From positions 1 to 35,829 of the forward strand of contig CALJMY010000200.1 in NCBI GenBank assembly GCA_937981905.1: a stretch of 35,829 nt of DNA, read 5' to 3'. Position 1 is the stretch's first letter, and every line of letters starts with the position of its first letter. The notes under the pieces were generated by a model, which had not been told where the DNA came from, did no database searches, and was given only the letters and a program-made list of their open reading frames with translations. Position numbers and translations under genes: made by a program. The stretch is from an uncultured Enterobacterales bacterium. Lineage in GTDB: Bacteria > Pseudomonadota > Gammaproteobacteria > Enterobacterales > Psychrobiaceae. This document shows positions 26,500 through 35,829 of this stretch, one piece after another.

Positions 26500-28602
26500 A
26501 TGCTGCCATATTTCGCTGCTTGTCCCAAAGGGCTTGAATACCTACTAGTTAAAGAGATTGAAGACTTAGGCGGGGTTGAAGTTCGAGAGTCACTTGCAGG
26601 GGTTAGGTTTAAAGCTAATTTAGCCGAGGCATACACAATTTGTTTATGGTCACGCTTAGCTAGTCGTATCTTATTATCAATTCATAGTGATGAAGTACAT
26701 AACACTCAAGATATTTATGACGTAGTTTATCGTGTAAATTGGCATTCTTATTTTGACAGCACAGAAACGATTGCTGTTGAATTCTCGGGGACTAATAATT
26801 TTATTAATAACACGCAATTTGGTGCGCTAAAAGCCAAAGATGCCATTGTTGATAAGTTCAGAGATAGTGGCTTTGACCGTCCTAATGTCGATAAAAAAGG
26901 CGCAGGCATTCGTATTGAATGTCGTATGGTAAACAACAAACTTACCTTAGCAATTAACTTCTCTGGTCGTTCATTACAACAACGTGGTTACCGTAGTAAC
27001 GCCGGTGAAGCGCCATTGCGTGAAAACTTAGCAGCTGCGTTATTATTACGAAGTGGTTGGGAAACCGACAAACCATTATTTGACCCATTTTGTGGTAGTG
27101 GAACATTAGTGATTGAAGCGGCATTAATGGCAGCCAATATTGCGCCATCATTAACACGTAACTTCTTTGCTTTTGAAGCGCTTAAAGCCTTTAAAGAAGA
27201 CGTTTGGCTAGAAATTTTAGATAAAGCTCAGGCGCTTGCTGATGAAAGTCGAGATCGTAAGCAGCTATGTATTCGCGGTAGCGATATGGATTCGAGCGTA
27301 CTTAATATTGCACGTGATAATGCTCGTCGTGCTGGTGTTGAACATCTGGTTAGCTTTGAAGTGGGTGATGCATTAAATATTAAACAACCTTTTGGTAATC
27401 AAAAAGGTCATATTGTCACTAATCCACCTTACGGTGAGCGTTTAGGTGAATTATTACCGCTTATCTTCATTTATCATGGTTTTGCTAAAGCGGTTAAAGC
27501 AAAATTCACGGGTTGGGAACTAAGCGTATTTAGTTCGTCCGTTGAACTCTTAACTGCTATTCGGCTTGCACCAGATCATAAATACAAATTATATAATGGT
27601 CAGCTTGAAGCTATTTTAGCTAACTATTCAATTGGTGAAGGTGTTTTAAAGTCGATTTCTAAATCAGTTGAACCTTTTGCCAATCGTTTGAAAAAGAATG
27701 AAAAAGCGTTAAGTAAATGGGCTAAGAGTGAAAACATTGAAGCTTACCGTATTTATGATGCCGATTTACCTGATTACAATTTAGCGATTGACCGCTACGG
27801 TAAACAGTGGATTGTGCAAGAGTACAAAGCGCCTAAATACATGGACCCGAGCAAAACGCTGCGTCGTTTAATTGAAGCATTTATAGTGCTTGATCATATA
27901 TTTGATATTCACAGCGATGACTTAATTTACAAAGTACGCGAAGTGCAAAAGGGCGAAAGCCAGTACGAACGATTAAACGAGAACAAAGGTAAATTTGTTG
28001 TTCAAGAATATAACGCAAAATTCTTAATCAATACGTCTGATTATTTAGATAACGGTTTGTTCTTAGATCATCGTTTAACGCGTCGTAAATTAGGTGAACT
28101 AGCTAACGGGATGGATTTCTTAAATCTATTTTGTTACACGGGTAGTGCATCTGTACATGCAGCATTAGGCGGTGCTAAATCAACGACTAGTGTTGATATG
28201 TCTCGTACATACCTTGATTGGGCAAAAGAAAATTTTAAAATAAATAGCCTTCATGGTAGCGAATATGAATTTATTCAGATGGACTGTTTAACGTGGTTAA
28301 AACATTGTCATAAAGATTTTGATTTAATATTTATTGATCCACCAACGTTCTCTAATTCCAAACGTATGGATCAATCGTTTGATATTAATCGCGACCATGT
28401 TGAATTATTAAAAAGCCTGATGCGTATCTTACGTCCAGACGGATTAATTATTTTCTCTAATAATTCACGTGGTTTTAAAATGAATCATCGTGACATGGAA
28501 CGTTTAGGTTTCAATGTTCAAGAAGTAACAGAGCATACAATACCGCGCGACTTTAAAGGTAATCCTAAGATTCATAACTGTTGGGAAATCAGCCGTAAAT
28601 GA
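26500..28602 (+). CDS. rlmL: Bifunctional 23S rRNA m2G2445 / m7G2069 methyltransferase RlmKL
   Basis: 700 aa; N-terminal THUMP plus DPFCGSGTLVIEAALMAANIAP and VTNPPYGERLG; C-terminal second methyltransferase domain (MDFLNLFCYTGSASVHAALGGAKSTTSVDMSRTYLDWAKENF, IFIDPPTFSNSKRM). Confidence 0.95.
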   Translation: MLPYFAACPKGLEYLLVKEIEDLGGVEVRESLAGVRFKANLAEAYTICLWSRLASRILLSIHSDEVHNTQDIYDVVYRVNWHSYFDSTETIAVEFSGTNNFINNTQFGALKAKDAIVDKFRDSGFDRPNVDKKGAGIRIECRMVNNKLTLAINFSGRSLQQRGYRSNAGEAPLRENLAAALLLRSGWETDKPLFDPFCGSGTLVIEAALMAANIAPSLTRNFFAFEALKAFKEDVWLEILDKAQALADESRDRKQLCIRGSDMDSSVLNIARDNARRAGVEHLVSFEVGDALNIKQPFGNQKGHIVTNPPYGERLGELLPLIFIYHGFAKAVKAKFTGWELSVFSSSVELLTAIRLAPDHKYKLYNGQLEAILANYSIGEGVLKSISKSVEPFANRLKKNEKALSKWAKSENIEAYRIYDADLPDYNLAIDRYGKQWIVQEYKAPKYMDPSKTLRRLIEAFIVLDHIFDIHSDDLIYKVREVQKGESQYERLNENKGKFVVQEYNAKFLINTSDYLDNGLFLDHRLTRRKLGELANGMDFLNLFCYTGSASVHAALGGAKSTTSVDMSRTYLDWAKENFKINSLHGSEYEFIQMDCLTWLKHCHKDFDLIFIDPPTFSNSKRMDQSFDINRDHVELLKSLMRILRPDGLIIFSNNSRGFKMNHRDMERLGFNVQEVTEHTIPRDFKGNPKIHNCWEISRK

Positions 28603-28820
28603 GTCAAGTGATACTGTATTCAACAGATGGATGCCATCTGTGTGAACTTGCTCAAGCGCAATTAGACAGTAATAACACACATTATAAAATAGTCGATATT
28701 ATTGATGATGTCGACTTGGTCAATCGCTACGGTACTCGTATTCCGGTTGTATTAAATAAAGACAACAAAGAACTTGGTTGGCCATTTGAGCTAAACGAGC
28801 TTCAACAATTTTTAGGTTAA
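28599..28820 (+). CDS. Glutaredoxin family (DUF836-like) protein
   Basis: 73 aa, YSTDGCHLCELAQAQL (CxxC), YGTRIPVVL cis-Pro; ATGA overlap with the rlmKL stop. Confidence 0.85.
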   Translation: MSQVILYSTDGCHLCELAQAQLDSNNTHYKIVDIIDDVDLVNRYGTRIPVVLNKDNKELGWPFELNELQQFLG

Positions 28821-28826
28821 TAAAAC

Positions 28827-30737
28827 ATGTTAATTAGATTAAATAACGCGCAATTAGCGTTTGGTACTCACGTCATTCTTGACGGTTTAGATTTTCAAGT
28901 AAATGCTAATGAGCGTGTCTGTTTGGTTGGTAAAAACGGCATGGGTAAATCAACTCTAATGAAAATTGTTGCAAAACAAATGGATTTAGATGGCGGTGAA
29001 TTACTGTATAACAACGAAATTGTTGTCGCACGTTTAGAGCAAGATCCACCAGAAAAAGCACAAATGAGTGTTTTTGAGTTTGTTTCATCTGGTCTAGCTC
29101 ACGTTGGTGAATTAATTGGTAAATACCATCATGTGTTACATGAAATGGAAACTAATTACACTGATGAGTTAATGGATAAATTGTCTTCATTGCAATCGCA
29201 AATGGATGATAATGATGCATGGACATTTGAGTCACGTATTACTACGGTACTTGAGCAATTAGCATTACCTGCTGACAAACAGCTTAGTGAGTTATCAGGC
29301 GGTTGGTTACGTAAAGCAGCGCTAGCAAAAGCACTTGTGCAACAACCAGATGTTTTATTACTGGATGAGCCAACCAATCACCTTGATTTAAACGCTATTG
29401 CGTGGCTTGAGAAAGTCTTATTAGATTTCCGAGGCGCTATCGTATTTATCAGTCATGATAGAGCATTTATTCGCAGCATGGCGACACGTATTATTGATTT
29501 AGATCGCGGAAAATTAAGCTCTTGGCCTGGTGGTTACGAAGAATACCTAGTGGCTAAAGAAGAAGCGCTACGTGTTGAACAAGAACAAAATGCATTATTT
29601 GACAAACGTTTAGCCCAAGAAGAAACGTGGGTAAGACAAGGCGTTAAAGCAAGACGTACCCGTAACGAAGGCCGTGTTCGTGCACTTGAGCAATTAAGAA
29701 GTGAACGTAAAGCTCGTACTGAAGTTGTTGGTAAAGCTAGAATGTCATTAGCGAGTACGTCAAAATCAGGAAAATTAGTCTTTGAAATTGATGATATTAG
29801 TTATGCATTTGAAGCAAAACAAATTGTTAAAAATTTCACAACTCAAATCATTCGTGGTGATCGCATAGCGCTTATTGGGCCTAATGGTTGTGGTAAATCA
29901 ACCTTATTAAAAATGATGCTAGGTCAATTAACTGCTCAAGACGGTGAAATCAAAACGGGTACCATGCTTGACGTTGCTTATTTCGATCAACATCGCGCCG
30001 CATTAGACTTAGATAAAACAGTCCAAGAAAATGTTGGTGATGGTAAAGATGACGTTGAACATAACGGCCGTACACGTCATGTATTAGGTTATTTACAAGA
30101 TTTCTTATTTGCACCAGAGCGTGCAAGAACGCCTGTTCGTGCATTATCAGGTGGTGAGAAAAATCGTCTTTTATTAGCTAAATTATTCTTAAAGCCAAAC
30201 AACTTATTAATCCTCGATGAGCCAACCAATGATTTGGATATCGAAACGCTTGAGCTACTTGAATCATTAGTTCATCAATATGATGGAACATTATTATTAG
30301 TAAGTCATGATCGTGAATTTATTGATAACACAGTAACGTCTAGCTGGTGGTTTGGCGCTAATGGTCACATTAGTGAGTATGTGGGTGGCTTTGAAGATTC
30401 TGTTCATCAAGGCGCTAAGCTGTTTAACCCAGAAGAGCACGAAGCGGAAATTGCTGCACAGCAAAAAGCAGAATCAGCGGCTCCTGTTGTTGCTGCTCCA
30501 GTTACTAAAGCGGCTCCTAAATTAAGTTATAAAGATCAGCGCGAACTTGATTCAATACCTGAGAAAATGGAAAAGCAAGAATCAGATATTGCAGCTATTG
30601 AAGAGACGATGGCAGATCCTGACTTCTTTACAAAACCAACCTCTGAAACACAACCTGTTATCGATAAACTAGCGGCTTTAAATCAAGAGTTAGAACAAAC
30701 GATGGAACGTTGGGAATATTTAGCGAGTTTTGAATAA
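28827..30737 (+). CDS. uup: ABC-F family ATPase Uup
   Basis: Two ABC domains (GKNGMGKST...LSGGWLRKAALAKAL...LLLDEPTNHLDL; GPNGCGKST...LSGGEKNRLLLAKL...LILDEPTNDLDI) plus C-terminal coiled-coil; downstream of rlmKL. Confidence 0.92.
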   Translation: MLIRLNNAQLAFGTHVILDGLDFQVNANERVCLVGKNGMGKSTLMKIVAKQMDLDGGELLYNNEIVVARLEQDPPEKAQMSVFEFVSSGLAHVGELIGKYHHVLHEMETNYTDELMDKLSSLQSQMDDNDAWTFESRITTVLEQLALPADKQLSELSGGWLRKAALAKALVQQPDVLLLDEPTNHLDLNAIAWLEKVLLDFRGAIVFISHDRAFIRSMATRIIDLDRGKLSSWPGGYEEYLVAKEEALRVEQEQNALFDKRLAQEETWVRQGVKARRTRNEGRVRALEQLRSERKARTEVVGKARMSLASTSKSGKLVFEIDDISYAFEAKQIVKNFTTQIIRGDRIALIGPNGCGKSTLLKMMLGQLTAQDGEIKTGTMLDVAYFDQHRAALDLDKTVQENVGDGKDDVEHNGRTRHVLGYLQDFLFAPERARTPVRALSGGEKNRLLLAKLFLKPNNLLILDEPTNDLDIETLELLESLVHQYDGTLLLVSHDREFIDNTVTSSWWFGANGHISEYVGGFEDSVHQGAKLFNPEEHEAEIAAQQKAESAAPVVAAPVTKAAPKLSYKDQRELDSIPEKMEKQESDIAAIEETMADPDFFTKPTSETQPVIDKLAALNQELEQTMERWEYLASFE

Positions 30738-30857
30738 CTAATTTTGCATAGCTTAGTGAACCTTTTGAATTAGAAATAGTCTTTATTAGAAGATATATTA
30801 TTTGATTGATAATATTAGAAAATTTAATTTAATAGTATTGATTAATTCATTTTAAAA

Positions 30858-30886
30858 TTGCAAGATTCATTACATCAAGGCATTAT
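30858..30886 (+). promoter_or_regulatory. Candidate sigma70-like promoter for the DUF3466 gene
   Basis: TTGCAA - 17 nt - CATTAT (4/6 match at each box by eye). Confidence 0.3.
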
Positions 30887-30929
30887 CCTTATCAATAATG
30901 CCTCGCATTAATACATATAAAGCGCGAAT

Positions 30930-30957
30930 ACGTCTAACAATATATATTGTTAGACGT
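30930..30957. repeat. Perfect 28-nt palindrome in the leader region of the DUF3466 gene
   Basis: ACGTCTAACAATAT|ATATTGTTAGACGT exact inverted repeat, ending 22 nt before the ATG at 30980. Confidence 0.9.
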
Positions 30958-30979
30958 TTTGCAGGTAACAGGAATAATA

Positions 30980-32866
30980 ATGAATAAGAAGTTACAACCA
31001 ACATTACTAGCTCTCGCATTAGCTGCAAGTTTTGGCGCCAATGCTGTGGTGTATAAAATTGAAAATATTGATGAATTATATAAAGTTAACGGCACAATAA
31101 GTAATCATCGTTCAGGCTCAGGCGTTACATTAAATGACAATGATGTATTCATTGGTGGTGCATCAGGTAAATATTCACCTTCATTAAGTCAAGATGATTT
31201 AGCAATTATTGATAATAATAGTGTTGATGTTGCTATAACAGCTATTGTGGCAAGTGCTTCTAACAGCAGTACAAATCCAACACGCGCTGTTAAAACTATT
31301 CCTGATGCGAATAATGTTATCTTTGAATTTGATGATGAATTCATGCCCCAAGCAATTTCAGTGTTTGAAGAAACTATTACTAACGATCTTCGTTCAGTAT
31401 CGACAATCAATTCATTTGCATTTGATATATCCAATGAAAACATCATTGTAGGTACAACGAGTTCAGCAGCTTATGAGCTTCCAGATCCTGATCAACGAGA
31501 CACTAATGTCGATAGAGATTTTCCTTTCTATGCTTATGACTATGAACAGCGCGCCATGGTTATTGATAATGGCCGAGTGTTAACATTCATTCCTGAATTT
31601 TCTCAATATGGTGGTCAAAGTGGTTTAACAGCTATCAGTGGAAGTGGTTTTGTTGTTGGTTATGCGGGCACTAGCCTTGAAGAAACTTCAGAAGCTAATA
31701 TTAATGTTAATTGCTTAAGTACTTATGCTGATACGGAAGAACATAGAGAAGCTGATCAAGTAGCTGGAGTGGATACGCTTATTGTTCCATTACAAATATG
31801 TGCTCGAGGTTTTTCTTTTGATGGCGGTTCAAGTACCGCAGCGACTTATAAGTTAGAAGCTTTTAGCTGGCAATATAGTAATGGTCAGCTAAGAAATCCG
31901 ACATCGTTAGGTATTCTAAATTCTGCAGGAGATAGCTTTGCATTTGATGTTAATGACGCTGAAATTGCGGTAGGGCGAAGTGCATCAGATGTGGCTGCTT
32001 TAAATGTTGCTGTAATTTATAGAGATGAACAAGTCATTGATTTGATGGATTACACTGAAACAACATGGCGTAATTCAAATGCGACTTCAATCAATAACAA
32101 CAATTTAGCTGTTGGCTTTATGGAAAAGATTATTGATGGTGTTGTACGTGATAAATTCTTTATTTATGACGTTAACTCAGAAGAAACAATCTTAACTTTT
32201 CCTAACGACTTTACATCATCACCAAGCGATTTGGCTTCAGTTCCTAACCATATTAATGACCATAATATGGTTGTAGGTTCAATAGAAATAGATTCGGAAG
32301 ATACAGTTAGACAAACGCATGCCTTTTTATACGATGCAGATAGTAAAGACTTTCAAGATATTAATGATTTACTGACTTGTGAATCAAAAGGGTTTGTTGC
32401 TGTAGGCAGTCGTTTTGAGAAATTTGAAATTAGAACGGTTGGTGGTGCTGAAGAACTTGTTAGTTTCGATGCAGACATTACCATTGTAAATGCTCATAAA
32501 GTGTCAGATGATGGAACTATTATTGCTACAGCTTTAGTAACTTTACCTGTTATAAAAACTCAGTTTGTTGATGAGGAAGGTATAGTTATTACAACCGCTG
32601 GCCAACTTACCGAAGGTACTGTAGTAGAAGAGATAGTCGTTGATGCCGCTGGTGATCCTGTTTTTGATGTTGATTCTCAGGGCAACGCTATTACTGAACA
32701 GGTTTTACGTTCAGTTGTATTAACAGTAGTTGATGATGCTGAAGCTTGTGATGTTATCACTGAAGACTCTGAAGAGTTTGAAGTTAAACGTCAAGGTTCA
32801 GGTTTTGGACTTTTATCTTTACTTGTATTAATCGGCGGCTTATTTACTAGACGCTTACGTTCTTAA
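30980..32866 (+). CDS. DUF3466 family exported protein with HAF-like repeats and C-terminal anchor/sorting-like tail
   Basis: ORF track starts at TTG 30947; ATG 30980 (MNKKLQPTLLALALAASFGANAVVY) gives a signal peptide with AACAGGAA upstream. Repeated motifs such as SFAFDISNENIIVG, SFAFDVNDAEIAVG, SNATSINNNNLAVG, PNHINDHNMVVG. C-terminus GSGFGLLSLLVLIGGLFTRRLRS. Confidence 0.78.
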   Translation: MNKKLQPTLLALALAASFGANAVVYKIENIDELYKVNGTISNHRSGSGVTLNDNDVFIGGASGKYSPSLSQDDLAIIDNNSVDVAITAIVASASNSSTNPTRAVKTIPDANNVIFEFDDEFMPQAISVFEETITNDLRSVSTINSFAFDISNENIIVGTTSSAAYELPDPDQRDTNVDRDFPFYAYDYEQRAMVIDNGRVLTFIPEFSQYGGQSGLTAISGSGFVVGYAGTSLEETSEANINVNCLSTYADTEEHREADQVAGVDTLIVPLQICARGFSFDGGSSTAATYKLEAFSWQYSNGQLRNPTSLGILNSAGDSFAFDVNDAEIAVGRSASDVAALNVAVIYRDEQVIDLMDYTETTWRNSNATSINNNNLAVGFMEKIIDGVVRDKFFIYDVNSEETILTFPNDFTSSPSDLASVPNHINDHNMVVGSIEIDSEDTVRQTHAFLYDADSKDFQDINDLLTCESKGFVAVGSRFEKFEIRTVGGAEELVSFDADITIVNAHKVSDDGTIIATALVTLPVIKTQFVDEEGIVITTAGQLTEGTVVEEIVVDAAGDPVFDVDSQGNAITEQVLRSVVLTVVDDAEACDVITEDSEEFEVKRQGSGFGLLSLLVLIGGLFTRRLRS

Positions 32867-32895
32867 TTAACAAGAATTTTAATTGCTGTAATAAT

Positions 32896-32926
32896 AAAAA
32901 AGCACCTTAACTTAAGGTGCTTTTTT
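32896..32926. terminator. Bidirectional intrinsic terminator between convergent DUF3466 gene and S-formylglutathione hydrolase gene
   Basis: AAAAAAGCACCTTAA-C-TTAAGGTGCTTTTTT, with A-run and T-run on the two sides. Confidence 0.92.
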
Positions 32927-32963
32927 GATTATCATGATAAATAATAGCGGCTTAAAGCAACGT

Positions 32964-33809
32964 TTATTTCAAATGACTTGCATGAAAGTCAATGTGAGAC
33001 TCAATGAAGCTCGCAATAAAGAAATAGCTGTGATTATAACCTTCACGATAATTAATACTCGCTTTATAACCAGCTTCTTTAGCCGCTTCAATCAAGTTAT
33101 CCGTTAATAACTCTTCTTCTAAGAAATCGTCATCAAGGCCTTGGTCAATCAACATTGGTAGTTGATTATTTCCTTCCTTGATTAAATGACAAGCGTCATA
33201 AACTAGCCATGAGTTTAAATGATCACCTAAATAGTTGAAGAATGCTTTTTGCCCCCAAGGTGTTTCAACCGGATTAACAATAGGACTAAATGCAGAAACA
33301 CTTTGATAAGCCTTGCTGTTACGTAGTGCAATCACTAATGCGCCATGCCCGCCCATTGAATGCCCAAATATTGATTTTTTGTCACTAACAGGTAAATTAG
33401 CTTCGATCAATTTAGGTAATTCACTCACTATATAATCATACATATTAAAGTGTGTTTTCCACGGTTTTTGAGTCGCATTAACATAAAAACCAGCACCTTG
33501 ACCAAATGCATAATCATCTTCTAAATCATCTGGAACATCTTCACCACGCGGGCTGGTGTCTGGCATAATAAGCGCAATACCATGTTTAGCTGCCCATTGC
33601 TGTGCGCCAGCTTTTACTGCAAAATTTTCATCGGTACAGGTTAAGCCTGATAAAAAATACAGCACAGGGACTTTATTTTCTGCATTGGCTTGTGGCGGTA
33701 AAAATACTGAAAAAGTCATTAAGCAATTATTAGCAACAGATTCATGTTGGTATTGATTATGCGCACCATCAAATAATTTTTGGCTTGATACTAACTCTAA
33801 TTGAGACAT
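32964..33809 (-). CDS. fghA: S-formylglutathione hydrolase
   Basis: 281 aa; VLYFLSGLTCTDENFAVKAGAQQWAAKHGIALIMPDTSPRGEDVPDD, IFGHSMGGHGALVIALRN, GQKAFFNYLG. Confidence 0.93.
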   Translation of the reverse strand: MSQLELVSSQKLFDGAHNQYQHESVANNCLMTFSVFLPPQANAENKVPVLYFLSGLTCTDENFAVKAGAQQWAAKHGIALIMPDTSPRGEDVPDDLEDDYAFGQGAGFYVNATQKPWKTHFNMYDYIVSELPKLIEANLPVSDKKSIFGHSMGGHGALVIALRNSKAYQSVSAFSPIVNPVETPWGQKAFFNYLGDHLNSWLVYDACHLIKEGNNQLPMLIDQGLDDDFLEEELLTDNLIEAAKEAGYKASINYREGYNHSYFFIASFIESHIDFHASHLK

Positions 33810-33967
33810 TGATTCTTCTCGAAATAATAAATTAGCGACATGATATCAAAAACTATAAATTCTGACATTGATTATGTAGTGATTTAAGCGATTAACTATC
33901 GACTAGTCCTTTGCGCGCTAGTCTCTATTTGATAGAATCAGTTTTATTTTTCTATGAATTATTTATC

Positions 33968-35829
33968 TTGTCTGATCACACTCCAGCGGCAATAGACGCA
34001 ATCGAATTATCTAATGATGATTTAATCAAAATTATCCAAAAGCAATCACACCACTGTATGTTACTTGATGGTATAAAATTGCGTGCGCGTTTGCGTTCAC
34101 TTCGAAAAATAAAAAATGAATCGCGCTTAACGAGTACCTTAGAAAAAATTAACAATGATTGTAGTAAAGCGTTAATTCGTTATGAACAACGTGTTAGCAA
34201 TGTACCTAAAGTAAGCTATCCACCGCAATTACCTGTTAGCCAATTGGAAGGGAAAATAGCCAAAGCTATTAAAGAAAACCAAGTAGTTATTTTAGCCGGT
34301 GAAACAGGATCGGGTAAAACAACGCAGTTACCGAAAATCTGTTTGTCGGTTGGTCGTGGAATCAAAGGCATGATAGGGCACACACAGCCAAGGCGACTTG
34401 CGGCGCGAAGTGTGGCAGAGCGTATTGCCGATGAAATGAACACTGAGCTGGGTGACGCTGTCGGTTATCGCGTTCGCTTCTCAGACAAGTTAAGTGACAG
34501 CAGTTACATCAAATTAATGACAGACGGTATTTTGCTGGCTGAAATCGTTAACGATCCTTATTTAAACCGTTATGACACTATCATTATTGATGAAGCACAC
34601 GAGCGTAGCTTAAACATTGATTTCTTGTTTGGTTACCTAAAACGTATTTTGCCGAAACGTCCCGATCTTAAAGTGATTATCACTTCGGCAACCATTGATA
34701 CCGAACGTTTTTCAAAACATTTTAACGAAGCACCTGTGATTGAAGTGAGCGGTCGAACCTATCCGGTAGAAGTGCGTTATCAGGTTGAAGATGAGTCTGA
34801 ACATTTTGATCAGCTACAATCTATTTTTGATGCTGTCGACGAGCTCATGCTTGAAGGTGACGGCGATATTCTTATCTTTATGAATGGTGAACGTGAAATT
34901 CGTGACACCAGTGACGCGCTCTCTAAACGCAAACTCTATAACACGGTTATCTTGCCGCTTTATGCAAGGTTAGGTTATAGCGAACAAGCTAAAATATTTA
35001 AAAGTAGCCCGCAGCGTAAAATTGTTCTGGCGACTAATGTTGCTGAAACATCACTTACCGTACCCGGTATTCGTTATGTGATTGACCCCGGCACAGCCCG
35101 TATTAGTCGCTATAGTTATCGTACAAAAGTACAGCGTTTACCGATTGAGAAAGTATCACAAGCCAGTGCTAATCAGCGAAAAGGGCGTTGTGGCCGTGTC
35201 GCCGATGGTATTTGTATTCGTTTATATAGTGAACAAGATTTCGATGTCCGTTCACCGTTTACCGATCCTGAAATTTTGCGCACGAATTTAGCTTCCGTTA
35301 TTTTACAAATGGTCTCGCTTGGTTTGGGGCATATTGAAGCATTTCCGTTTTTACAAGCGCCTGACAGCCGAAACATCAACGATGGTGTTCGTTTATTAGA
35401 AGAAATTGGCGCACTTAGTACTAACAACGATAATGCCAAACGAAAACATGACTCAACGCAGCTAACACTCTCTAAAATTGGTTTACAGATTAGTAAACTG
35501 CCTATCGATCCGCGCCTTGCGCGCATGGTGATTGAAGCACATAAAAACGGCGCATTGCAGCAATTACTCATCATAACCGCTGGCTTGAGTATTCAAGATC
35601 CTCGCGAGCGACCAATCGAGCATCAACAAAAGTCCGATTTATGCCATCAAAAACACCTTGATAAAACATCTGACTTTATTGGCTTTTTAAATTTATATAA
35701 TCACCTGCAAGAACAACAAGAGAGTTTGTCTAATTCACGGTTTAGAAAATTGTGTCGTGATGAGTTTTTAAATTACAACCGCGTGCGCGAATGGCAAGAT
35801 TTAGTCGTGCAATTAACCCAAGTGCTTAA
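33968..35829 (+). CDS. hrpA: ATP-dependent RNA helicase HrpA (5' part, truncated by window end)
   Basis: TTG start at 33968, in frame with ATG at 34058; open to the window end (the final 'taa' is out of frame: last full codon CTT ends at 35827). Walker A VILAGETGSGKTTQLPKICL, DEAH box TIIIDEAHERSLNIDFLFGYLKR, SAT motif, QRKGRCGRV. Confidence 0.93.
   Translation, partial: MSDHTPAAIDAIELSNDDLIKIIQKQSHHCMLLDGIKLRARLRSLRKIKNESRLTSTLEKINNDCSKALIRYEQRVSNVPKVSYPPQLPVSQLEGKIAKAIKENQVVILAGETGSGKTTQLPKICLSVGRGIKGMIGHTQPRRLAARSVAERIADEMNTELGDAVGYRVRFSDKLSDSSYIKLMTDGILLAEIVNDPYLNRYDTIIIDEAHERSLNIDFLFGYLKRILPKRPDLKVIITSATIDTERFSKHFNEAPVIEVSGRTYPVEVRYQVEDESEHFDQLQSIFDAVDELMLEGDGDILIFMNGEREIRDTSDALSKRKLYNTVILPLYARLGYSEQAKIFKSSPQRKIVLATNVAETSLTVPGIRYVIDPGTARISRYSYRTKVQRLPIEKVSQASANQRKGRCGRVADGICIRLYSEQDFDVRSPFTDPEILRTNLASVILQMVSLGLGHIEAFPFLQAPDSRNINDGVRLLEEIGALSTNNDNAKRKHDSTQLTLSKIGLQISKLPIDPRLARMVIEAHKNGALQQLLIITAGLSIQDPRERPIEHQQKSDLCHQKHLDKTSDFIGFLNLYNHLQEQQESLSNSRFRKLCRDEFLNYNRVREWQDLVVQLTQVL

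Noticed and set aside
35173-35574. 133-aa minus-strand ORF within hrpA
   Set aside because: Antisense to the conserved helicase region of HrpA; no recognisable domain.
35821-35829. Apparent TAA stop at the last bases of the window
   Set aside because: Out of frame with hrpA (last full codon ends at 35827); the gene is truncated by the window, not terminated.
1-35829. Mobile elements, CRISPR arrays, tRNA/rRNA genes, phage or defence islands
   Set aside because: No transposase, integrase, regularly spaced repeats, cloverleaf-like sequence or recognised defence domain was seen on either strand; gene order looks like core chromosome.

Overview
The window reads as a low-GC gammaproteobacterial chromosome segment, probably a marine Alteromonadales/Vibrionales-like lineage (taxon inferred from gene order and family content, not tested). 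It is densely coding and mostly on the + strand. I found no mobile element, CRISPR array, tRNA or rRNA. Housekeeping blocks match known gammaproteobacterial synteny: rsmF / msrC - proQ - prc, and pyrD - zapC - rlmKL - (glutaredoxin) - uup. Other recognisable genes are fadM, two Na+/H+ antiporters, pepN plus a DUF2835 protein, NAD-glutamate dehydrogenase (gdhB), S-formylglutathione hydrolase, and the 5' part of hrpA, which runs off the right edge. The best candidate for an under-described system is the four-gene locus at 12371-19245: a DUF1302 probable outer-membrane beta-barrel, a DUF1329 periplasmic protein, a YCF48/Asp-box beta-propeller and an MMPL/RND-type inner-membrane transporter. It has the layout of a trans-envelope (lipid or hydrophobic cargo) transport system and contains an internal terminator-like hairpin. 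Secondary points are a lysine-free, very acidic 95-aa ORF abutting proQ, a perfect 28-nt palindrome in the presumed leader of a DUF3466 protein, that protein's HAF-like repeats and sorting-tail-like C-terminus, and possible fatty-acid-regulator-like operators. All family assignments come from reading the sequence and recall; no database search was run.
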